The notes under the pieces are model-generated. The model had not been told where the DNA came from. It saw only the letters and a list, made by a program, of their open reading frames with translations, and ran no database searches. This document shows positions 26,587 to 33,469 of a stretch of DNA of 64,000 nucleotides, piece by piece. Numbering within the stretch: position 1 is the first letter of the stretch; each line of letters opens with the position of its first letter. This stretch comes from Nitrosotalea devaniterrae. GTDB lineage: Archaea > Thermoproteota > Nitrososphaeria > Nitrososphaerales > Nitrosopumilaceae. The position numbers were made by a program, and so were the translations under genes. The stretch is taken from the NCBI GenBank assembly GCA_900065925.1, contig LN890280.1, forward strand, positions 1,666,451 to 1,730,450. Reading direction: 5' to 3'.

Positions 26587-27177
26587 CTAATCTTCAGATA
26601 AAATATATTTTCCAAGAATGTCAGTTTCAATATTAACTTTGTCGCTAACTTTTTTGTAACTCAAATTAGTTATTTTCATAGTATGTGGTATTATTGAAAT
26701 TGAAAATTGATCTTTTAGCACATCAACAACTGTCAGACTGATACCATCAACTGTTACAGAACCTTTCTTAATGATGTATTTTGATAATTCCGTTGGAGGT
26801 TTTACCCAGATTTGTATCTGATTGGATTGTTTTTCGATCTTAGAAATAATGCCTATGCCATCAACGTGTCCTAGTACAAAGTGACCTTCAAGTCGCTCAC
26901 CAACTTTGAGGCTTCGTTCAATATTGACTTTATCACCAAGTTTCAGAAATCCTAAATTAGTTTTCTTTATTGTTTCACCAACCATCTCAAATTCTGTTAT
27001 TTCTTTTGAAATATTTACTGCAGTAAGACATACACCATTTATTGCTACACTATCTCCTACTTTGAGACCTTTTACAATTTTACCAAGATTGATTTTCATT
27101 TTTGCAGCACTACGGTTATTCGTTTTTTTGTTAAATGCTGTAATCTTACCAAGACCTTCGATTATACCAGTAAACAT
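26587..27177 (-). CDS. ribE: Riboflavin synthase, bacterial-type (alpha chain)
   Basis: 196 residues. It dismutates two lumazines into riboflavin. Two tandem lumazine-binding barrels are visible: MFTGIIEGLGKI to about residue 90 (with GDSVAINGVCLTAV and ERSLKVGERLEGHFVLGHVDG, written in parts) and the second with GSVTVDGISLTVVDV and IIPHTMKITNL. The start at 27177 gives the canonical MFTGII N-terminus. Many Euryarchaeota instead use an unrelated lumazine-synthase-like riboflavin synthase, so this is the bacterial/eukaryotic type in an archaeal operon. First gene of the cluster. Confidence 0.94.
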   Translation of the reverse strand: MFTGIIEGLGKITAFNKKTNNRSAAKMKINLGKIVKGLKVGDSVAINGVCLTAVNISKEITEFEMVGETIKKTNLGFLKLGDKVNIERSLKVGERLEGHFVLGHVDGIGIISKIEKQSNQIQIWVKPPTELSKYIIKKGSVTVDGISLTVVDVLKDQFSISIIPHTMKITNLSYKKVSDKVNIETDILGKYILSED

Positions 27178-27250
27178 GATTAACAATTTCTATTTGTACT
27201 AAGATGATTTATGTTTATCAAATAATAGATAACATTATACAATTTAGTCG

Positions 27251-28105
27251 TCATTTTATTGAATTCAATAAATCAATAGCTCGTTTGTAGTGCACCTCAT
27301 CAATCATTTTTCCATCAACTGTGGTGGCCCCTTTTTTATTTTTTTTGGCCACATCATAGGCATTCATAACTTTTTTTGCCCACTCTATCTCTACAGGCGT
27401 AGGATAGAATACGCTATGAACAACATCTACTTGATTTGGATGAATAATGCTTTTGCCTACATATCCGAGATTTTTTGCAGTAAGAGAATCTTGTTTTAAT
27501 CCATGTATATCATCAAGATCTTGCCATATTGCATCAATTGCATATTTTCCTGCTGCTCTTGCATCCACTGGAATTTTTGCTCTAGAATATGTAGAACCCT
27601 CGGGTTTTTTTGTATATTCTACGCCAAGATCATTTAACAGATCAAATACACCAAAGACTAAAGCTGAGACTCTTTTACTACATGATGCAATAGAATATGC
27701 ATTTACAACGCCTTGAGCAGATTCTATTGATGCTATGATTTCTATTGGCTTTAGTTTACGTTTTTTTTCTAATCCTACCATGGTTTTTTCAATTTTTTTT
27801 ATTTCGTTTGCGGTGCTTACTTTTGGGATTACTATGCCATCAACACCTTTTTGAATAATTTCGAATAGATCATCAGGTATTATTCCAGATACAGGAGAAT
27901 TAGTTCGCACATAAATTTCAGAATTATATTTAGATCTATTTTTTAGTGCATTTTTTATTAAATTTCTTGCAGATTTTTTTTCTCCCAGTGGAACAGAATC
28001 TTCCAGATCAAAACATACAATGTCTGCCTGAAGAGATTTTGCTTTTTCGAGGAAACGACTATTATTTCCAGGAACAAACAGAAGACTGCGTAAGAGTCTT
28101 GCCAT
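27251..28105 (-). CDS. HpcH/HpaI-CitE family aldolase/lyase
   Basis: A 284-residue TIM-barrel protein of the citrate-lyase-beta/malyl-CoA-lyase family. Motifs: RSLLFVPGNNSRFLEKA, DIVCFDLEDSVPLGEKKSAR (Mg-binding acid), EIYVRTNSP, GIVIPKVSTANEI, EIIASIESAQGVVNAY and GKSIIHPNQVDVVH. Substrate unknown; malyl-CoA, citramalyl-CoA or related acyl-CoA cleavage is typical. It lies 13 nt after the MDR dehydrogenase gene, so the two are probably cotranscribed. Confidence 0.88.
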   Translation of the reverse strand: MARLLRSLLFVPGNNSRFLEKAKSLQADIVCFDLEDSVPLGEKKSARNLIKNALKNRSKYNSEIYVRTNSPVSGIIPDDLFEIIQKGVDGIVIPKVSTANEIKKIEKTMVGLEKKRKLKPIEIIASIESAQGVVNAYSIASCSKRVSALVFGVFDLLNDLGVEYTKKPEGSTYSRAKIPVDARAAGKYAIDAIWQDLDDIHGLKQDSLTAKNLGYVGKSIIHPNQVDVVHSVFYPTPVEIEWAKKVMNAYDVAKKNKKGATTVDGKMIDEVHYKRAIDLLNSIK

Positions 28106-28118
28106 AAATAGAAAGAGT

Positions 28119-29168
28119 TTATGGCTTAAGCAAGATTTTGCCGACTAGTCCTTTACCAGTAAGCATCTTTGTATGTGCTTCTGCAGCATTTTCAAAACTA
28201 TACACTGAATCTATTGTAGATTTAATTTTCTTTTTACCCATCCAGTATAATCCTTGTTCTAGTTCTGCCTTTGTTCCTTGTGTAGAACCCAAAATATTAG
28301 TTCCTTTAAAGAAGATGTGTCTCAAATCAGTTTTTGCATCATATCCGGTAGTTGCTCCACAGGTTACCAATGTTCCGCCATATTTTAACAAGGTAAGTTG
28401 ATCATTCCAGTGTGTTTGACCTATGTGATCAAATGATATATCAATACCACCTAGTGGTTTTGCAATTTGTCTTACTTCTTTTGCCCAATCTGCTTTTCTG
28501 TGATCAACTGCAAAATCTGCTCCGATTTCTTTTAGCTTATCTAATTTGTCTGGACTTCCTGTAGCAATTACATTACAGTTGTATAGTTTTGCAATTTGAA
28601 TTCCAAAGCTTCCTACACCCGAACCTCCTCCCATGATAAGGACGGTTTGTCCAGGACGGATTCTTGCTCTTCCTACAAGCATGTGCCATGAGGTAAGTAA
28701 TGTCATAGAAGCTGCTGCAGCTTCATCAAAGCTTACTCCGTCTGGAATTTTTGCAACATTGACCTCAGGTAAGTGTGTAATCTCTGAGAATGCACCCCAA
28801 GTAGGTCCTGTTTGAAATCCCCAGATAGTTCGTTTTGTACAATCATATTCACGTCCGTCAGTACATGCATCACATACTCTACATGACATGTTTGAATGTG
28901 AAACAACTCTATCACCAACTTTGAAATTTGTAACATCTTCACCTATTGCAATAACTTCGCCTGCAGCATCAGAACCTGAGACGTGCGGTAATGGCACTGC
29001 AACTGGTTGTCCTCGCATTCCCCAGATATCATTATAGTTTAAGGCTGCTGCCTTTACACTAAAAACAACTTCGTTTGGCTTTGGTTTTGGATCAGATATT
29101 TCTTTTACGCTTAGGATTGATTTGTAATCATCATTTGGAGCATATTTGTCATAAACAACTGCTTTCAT
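28119..29168 (-). CDS. Zinc-type alcohol dehydrogenase / MDR family oxidoreductase
   Basis: 349 residues with the GroES-like N-domain (HVSGSDAAGEVIAIGEDV), a structural-zinc loop with Cys clustered in CRVCDACTDGREYDC, and a Rossmann motif GGGSGVGSFGIQIAK. The acyl-CoA reductases and quinone reductases of the MDR superfamily look alike, so the substrate is open. Acryloyl-CoA or crotonyl-CoA reduction in carbon fixation would be one fit for this lineage. Probably in an operon with the CitE-like lyase downstream. Confidence 0.87.
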   Translation of the reverse strand: MKAVVYDKYAPNDDYKSILSVKEISDPKPKPNEVVFSVKAAALNYNDIWGMRGQPVAVPLPHVSGSDAAGEVIAIGEDVTNFKVGDRVVSHSNMSCRVCDACTDGREYDCTKRTIWGFQTGPTWGAFSEITHLPEVNVAKIPDGVSFDEAAAASMTLLTSWHMLVGRARIRPGQTVLIMGGGSGVGSFGIQIAKLYNCNVIATGSPDKLDKLKEIGADFAVDHRKADWAKEVRQIAKPLGGIDISFDHIGQTHWNDQLTLLKYGGTLVTCGATTGYDAKTDLRHIFFKGTNILGSTQGTKAELEQGLYWMGKKKIKSTIDSVYSFENAAEAHTKMLTGKGLVGKILLKP

Positions 29169-29213
29169 ATTTGTAATCGTTCAATTTACCCCTAATATAT
29201 TTTCCCTAGGAAA

Positions 29214-29492
29214 TTACTTACGGTTAATCTTAAAATCTCGTTTGGGCTGTTGCGTAGACAATAGAATTTGCTTTAACTGGTCATCCGAAATTTGTGAATT
29301 TAACCTTCCTTGAGATGCCAATCCCAAGAGATAATTTTCAACCATTGCTGCAAGATCAGGTTTAACCAATCTAACGTTATTCAGTCTTAATCTCGCTTCA
29401 GCTGTGAGAAGAGTTTTTAGCGCATTGTCCTTTAAAGCAGAAACTTCGGCATCGCTTGGATTTCTATCATCATTTGGATTATGAGAGCTCAT
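29214..29492 (-). CDS. PDCD5-family DNA-binding protein
   Basis: A 92-residue helical protein of the PDCD5/TFAR19 family. The core LKTLLTAEARLRLNNVRLVK and AAMVENYLLGLASQGRL, followed by ISDDQLKQILL and a basic tail PKRDFKINRK, match the family closely. It lies 7 nt after S19e, the usual archaeal neighbour. Confidence 0.93.
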   Translation of the reverse strand: MSSHNPNDDRNPSDAEVSALKDNALKTLLTAEARLRLNNVRLVKPDLAAMVENYLLGLASQGRLNSQISDDQLKQILLSTQQPKRDFKINRK

Positions 29493-29499
29493 GATGCTA

Positions 29500-29952
29500 C
29501 TAGGAATATTTCTTGAGATTTGGATTCTTTACAATTAATTCATTCAAGATTTCAGTTGATAGTCTATCAAGTTTTTTCATACCTTCATGAGATATTGTTC
29601 TACCTTTTCCTTCAACCTTATCTAGATAACCCAATTTTTCTAAACTATGTACAGCTGTTCTGATTATTGCACCGCCTGCATCTCTGTGATGAGCTCCTCC
29701 GTAACCAACAGGTTTTGTACCTCCATACATTGATCTCAGATCATTTATGCCGATAGGTCCGTGCAAGTAGATTTTTCTTAGAAGAGATGCACATCGAGTA
29801 TAATACCAATCACTTTGTTGTGGAGGCTTTACTGCATGAGCACCAGTCTTAACAAATGGAATCCAGCTTGGTTGTATAATATCTTCGTTCTTTAGAGTCT
29901 CAGATAATTTACCAATTAGTAAATCCGCTGGTACATCATATGCCTTTGCCAT
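29500..29952 (-). CDS. rps19e: Small ribosomal subunit protein eS19 (S19e)
   Basis: 150 residues. The hallmark stretch is SDWYYTRCASLLRKIYLHGP followed by IGINDLRSMYGG, then GYGGAHHRDAGGAIIRTAVH and QLEKLGYLDK-like VHSLEKLGYLDKVEGKGR. Start at 29952 (MAKAYDVPADLLIGKLSE); an in-frame codon 3 residues upstream has no support. Part of the Rnp4-S19e-PDCD5 operon. Confidence 0.95.
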   Translation of the reverse strand: MAKAYDVPADLLIGKLSETLKNEDIIQPSWIPFVKTGAHAVKPPQQSDWYYTRCASLLRKIYLHGPIGINDLRSMYGGTKPVGYGGAHHRDAGGAIIRTAVHSLEKLGYLDKVEGKGRTISHEGMKKLDRLSTEILNELIVKNPNLKKYS

Positions 29953-29983
29953 AAAAACCAAAATTCAAAGTTCGTCTTATAAA

Positions 29984-30304
29984 TCATTGACCTATTGGAA
30001 TTTGTTTTTTAATTATCTTTCTATATGTGTGATTACAGAAAGCACAGGTAATACGTATTGATTTGATATTACTTCTGCCTATCCTTATTCTTGCAGTAAA
30101 TCCTGGCACAATAAACTTTTTACATTTTTTGCAATAATTTGACCTTAATTCATATGGCATTCGAATACGATATTTCGTGCAGAGCCTTTTGGCCAGCACC
30201 GCTTGCCTTTCTGCCAATTCAGGGTTAGATCGTGCATTTGATATGGCATTTTTAATTAGGATTTTCATTCTTTCTATTATGAGATCCTTAATTGCAGGTT
30301 TCAT
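29984..30304 (-). CDS. rnp4: Ribonuclease P protein component 4 (Rpp21/Rpr2)
   Basis: A 106-residue zinc-binding subunit of archaeal RNase P. It has an N-terminal helical region (LIIERMKILIKNAISNARSN, LAERQAVLAKRLCTKYRIRMP in part), then a four-Cys zinc ribbon (NYCKKCKKFIVPG and ITCAFCNHTYRK). The order helix-LARRL-zinc matches Rnp4. First gene of the operon and divergent from nep1. Confidence 0.94.
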   Translation of the reverse strand: MKPAIKDLIIERMKILIKNAISNARSNPELAERQAVLAKRLCTKYRIRMPYELRSNYCKKCKKFIVPGFTARIRIGRSNIKSIRITCAFCNHTYRKIIKKQIPIGQ

Positions 30305-30338
30305 GTTGTTTAATAATTCCCACCCTTAAAATACAATC

Positions 30339-31007
30339 TTGCTCTCTCTTGTAATCGCAGAATCGGCATTAGAACTAGTACCTATAGAGCTACAGAGACA
30401 TAACTCGGTTACAGCATTTGCTAGAAGATCTAACAAAAGACCATCTGAGATTTTGCTTGACATATCATGGCATTTTGCTGCAATGAAGGGAATCAAAAAT
30501 GAGATAAAAAGAGGAAGACCAGATCTGGTTCATTTCTCCCTACTTGAGGCTTGTAGCATTCCTCTCTATTTTGAAAATAGATTGAATGTGTTTGTTCATA
30601 CAATTGATGATAAAGTTATTTTCATAGGCCAAAATGTAAGACTACCAAAATCATATCATCGATTCATGGGGCTTGTTGAAAAACTGTATGCCACTAAAGA
30701 AATCAAAGAAAACAACAATATACTTCTTACATTGAAGGATATGAGTTTTGGAGAACTGATTCAAAAAATCAATCCAGAACAAACCATTGCGCTTTCAAGT
30801 AAGGGCATTAGTAGCTCTTATCAAAAATTATCTGAGGAGATAAAAGACAATACTTGTCTTGTAATAGGAGGATTTTCAAAAGGTCAGTTTTCTGATAAGA
30901 ATAAAGAATATTTTGACAAGACAGTATCGGTAGACAAAAATCCACTTGAAGCTCATATCATAATTTCACGGATACTCTATGAATACGAAAAAAGAATTAT
31001 TATGTAG
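30339..31007 (+). CDS. nep1: rRNA pseudouridine N1-methyltransferase Nep1
   Basis: A 222-residue SPOUT-class enzyme methylating a pseudouridine in 16S rRNA and aiding small-subunit assembly. Motifs: LVIAESALELVPIEL, RPDLVHFSLLEACSIPLYFE (the Nep1 signature), VFVHTIDDKVIFIGQNVRLP, FMGLVEKLY, and the cofactor knot VIGGFSKGQFS with NPLEAHIIISRILYEYEKR. Translation starts at TTG 30339, 34 nt from the divergent rnp4. Confidence 0.94.
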   Translation: MLSLVIAESALELVPIELQRHNSVTAFARRSNKRPSEILLDISWHFAAMKGIKNEIKRGRPDLVHFSLLEACSIPLYFENRLNVFVHTIDDKVIFIGQNVRLPKSYHRFMGLVEKLYATKEIKENNNILLTLKDMSFGELIQKINPEQTIALSSKGISSSYQKLSEEIKDNTCLVIGGFSKGQFSDKNKEYFDKTVSVDKNPLEAHIIISRILYEYEKRIIM

Positions 31008-31027
31008 GTCCAAGATTGGCACAGTGA

Positions 31028-31101
31028 GCGGTCGTAGTATAGTTTGGTTAGTACACTGGCCTTCCAAGCCCGTTACCCGGGTTCAAATCCCGGCGACCGC
31101 A
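31028..31101 (+). tRNA. tRNA-Gly(UCC)
   Basis: Complete cloverleaf: acceptor GCGGTCG/CGACCGC (31028-31034 with 31094-31100), D-stem GTAT/GTAC with a GG-containing loop, anticodon loop CTTCCAA with anticodon TCC at 31063-31065, T-arm CCGGG-TTCAAAT-CCCGG, and discriminator A at 31101. The anticodon stem CTGGC/GCCCG has one U-C mismatch at position 28-42. No intron and no encoded CCA. Confidence 0.93.
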
Positions 31102-31114
31102 TTCTAATATTTTG

Positions 31115-32257
31115 TCATGAAATTATTCCTGCTGAGATCAAATATTGGATAGAACCAACAAATGTATTATCATCAATTTCATTTGTGACCCACAAGTGAG
31201 CATTTTTCTGGAACCAGTGAGGTATTGTAGAAACTGTGTTTTTCTCATTATTTGACATGATTATGTTATGTTCCATCAGATAATCAACTACAGAATAAAA
31301 ATTTTCATCAGGCGTATTCTCATCTGACCATAAACCCACAGCTTGCTTTATCCAGGCAGGAATAGACTCGGATGTCATATTCTGTGTTTTTTCATTATGA
31401 AAAAGATAGAACCATGCAATGCCAGATTTTGTATTATCCTTAAGGTATCCACTTAGAAATACATCATTTTTTATTTGAAAAAATGAGTTTTCAGATATAT
31501 TATTGGTTCTAAAAGTAATTTTTGTACCATTTTCAAATAATGGATAGTCTATGAAGCTTAGTACCTTGATAGTAAATGATCCATTATTTGTTTCATCAGG
31601 GGAAATTTCTTTTGTAATCATTTTTCCTCCTGCTGTGTCAACAAGTTCAGATGCAAATTGTGTTTGAAGATAGTTTATTATTTTATGATCAGGGTCAGCA
31701 AAAGAATAATCAATATCATCCCCAGATTGTAGATTACAGGTTTCCTGTTGCCATAGAGAAGAATTCTTCATTGCATCAATCATAAGTTGACCATGAAGTA
31801 ATTCGTGATACAATATAACTAAATTTTCAATGTTACGCAATTGCGGATCTATTTGGGTATCATTAGATATGACTTTGGGATTAAGTCGAAGTTCATTATT
31901 ACAATCTAAAGAAATTTTTCCACTTCGCATTGTTTCAGAACAATGCCACGTATAGGAACCTCCGGTAACTAGATCCTGATGAACCATATTTTCATCAAAT
32001 TTTGCTAATTTAGTTTTGACTATTATTATAATTTGATTATTGGTATCATGAAGATTGCAAGAAAAAGTATTAATCATAGGTTTTTGAAATGTTTCAATTA
32101 CATCAGATACATCTTTTTTTGGTGCATCAACTATCTCAAATTGAGTAAGCAATTTATCAAATATGTTTTGCTCTTCATTTGTAGGAGGTTCGTATACTGC
32201 ATATACGGGAATTATGTTTATGATTAATAATATACTAAAAGCTCTTGCATACTTCAA
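31115..32257 (-). CDS. Secreted zinc-metalloprotease-like protein with C-terminal surface repeats
   Basis: A 380-residue exported protein. Signal peptide at 1-20 (LLIINIIPVYA). The middle holds a zincin motif YHELLHGQLMID with H151-E152-x-x-H155, preceded by paired Cys (WHCSETM, SLDCNNEL) and followed by TCNLQSG. The C-terminal 90 residues hold two copies of an about 50-residue module: IPAWIKQAVGLWSD to YLMEHNIIM, and IPHWFQKNAHLWVT to YLISAGIIS. The module also ends the protein at 42699-44372. Peptidase activity is inferred from HExxH only. Confidence 0.8.
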   Translation of the reverse strand: MKYARAFSILLIINIIPVYAVYEPPTNEEQNIFDKLLTQFEIVDAPKKDVSDVIETFQKPMINTFSCNLHDTNNQIIIIVKTKLAKFDENMVHQDLVTGGSYTWHCSETMRSGKISLDCNNELRLNPKVISNDTQIDPQLRNIENLVILYHELLHGQLMIDAMKNSSLWQQETCNLQSGDDIDYSFADPDHKIINYLQTQFASELVDTAGGKMITKEISPDETNNGSFTIKVLSFIDYPLFENGTKITFRTNNISENSFFQIKNDVFLSGYLKDNTKSGIAWFYLFHNEKTQNMTSESIPAWIKQAVGLWSDENTPDENFYSVVDYLMEHNIIMSNNEKNTVSTIPHWFQKNAHLWVTNEIDDNTFVGSIQYLISAGIIS

Positions 32258-32282
32258 TAGTGAAAAACTTGTAATTTAGTAA

Positions 32283-33428
32283 TTAAGAGTTGGGAATAGA
32301 TTGTATTTGATGTGTTAATTCATTCCAAGCAGGTTTTGGATTTTTGTTTACATCAAACAAGCCACTACCACACAGGTATGCTGCAGTATTGTTCAAGACC
32401 TCATTGTTACCAAATATGGAGTTACTATCTTGGTTTAGTGAGTTATAGCATGTATCAACAGGTCTATCATATTGCCTATACCAGGTTAGAAACTCAAAAT
32501 GGGATTGATTCTTTTTATAAAAGTCATACACAATTTGGACAAATTTTTGTTGATCTTCCTTTGTCCCATTGATAGACTTGTCAGTACTCCAACCAACCTC
32601 CATCAGTGCAATTTTCTTACCCTTTGCAAAGTCAATCATCTTTTGCAAATTGTTACCTTCCTTCTCTGTACTATTACTTTGAAAATATAACAAATCTACT
32701 GGTGCGTAGGAATATGCTACAAAGTCACCTTGGTTTAGTTTTCCTACAATATCACCTTGATCGTGGTTTGAGATATCGTTTAGTGAGAACCAGTTTCCAA
32801 ATTTAACACTTGGATGTTTTACTTTTAATTTTTCATATACACCATTGAAGAAATCTACATATTGTGGAATTTCACTTGGATGATCTCTAAAGTAATTGTC
32901 AATACTACCTCCAATGACAACATAATCCACTATGTAATACCTTGAAAGTATAGCATCAAGAGTGGTCACTGTTTGATCTTGAAGTTTTTGATCAAGTTGC
33001 GGTTTTCCCATCCAATCTGGGAATGGTCCCAAGATCTGATTGTTAATCACTGAAAAGTAAAGTGTTACGTTGAGACCCTGTTCACGGTTTAGTCCCATTA
33101 GAATATCTGAATAACCCCAGTTGTATGTCCCTTGCTTTGGTTCCATAATTGGCCAAGAAAGATAGACATTACTTCGCCCTATTCCTGTTGATGCTGCCTG
33201 GGCATATGCATCTTTGATTTCTTGGAGAGTTGGTTTCTGAGTAGGAGGCATAATAACAAGTCCAAGTTTTGGATTATGTAGAGAATTTTCTGGTGGAACA
33301 ACAGATGAAGGTCCAGTTGGTGTAGTTTGTAATTGTGGTAATAATACAAAGAAAGTCACCGCAATGGCTATTGCAATTCCTGCACCAATAGCAGCACCAA
33401 TGATTTTCTTATTCAACAATACTTTCAA
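32283..33428 (-). CDS. Membrane-anchored glycoside-hydrolase-like TIM-barrel protein
   Basis: 381 residues. The N-terminal helix (11-30, AAIGAGIAIAIAVTFFVLL) is a signal anchor and a Pro/Thr linker follows. The outward domain resembles retaining glycosidases of the clan with (beta/alpha)8 fold: WPIMEPKQGTYNWGYSDILM, FPDWMGKPQL, YVVIGGSIDNYFRDHPSEI and a late strand IALMEVGWSTDK with E277 as likely nucleophile. At the position where the acid/base Glu of a GNE-type motif is expected, the sequence reads GGSID (S175). It may therefore be inactive or use other chemistry. Substrate unknown. Confidence 0.75.
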   Translation of the reverse strand: MKVLLNKKIIGAAIGAGIAIAIAVTFFVLLPQLQTTPTGPSSVVPPENSLHNPKLGLVIMPPTQKPTLQEIKDAYAQAASTGIGRSNVYLSWPIMEPKQGTYNWGYSDILMGLNREQGLNVTLYFSVINNQILGPFPDWMGKPQLDQKLQDQTVTTLDAILSRYYIVDYVVIGGSIDNYFRDHPSEIPQYVDFFNGVYEKLKVKHPSVKFGNWFSLNDISNHDQGDIVGKLNQGDFVAYSYAPVDLLYFQSNSTEKEGNNLQKMIDFAKGKKIALMEVGWSTDKSINGTKEDQQKFVQIVYDFYKKNQSHFEFLTWYRQYDRPVDTCYNSLNQDSNSIFGNNEVLNNTAAYLCGSGLFDVNKNPKPAWNELTHQIQSIPNS

Positions 33429-33469
33429 GAATTGAAGATACTAAAAGAGTTTTGATTTTGGAGAAAATT

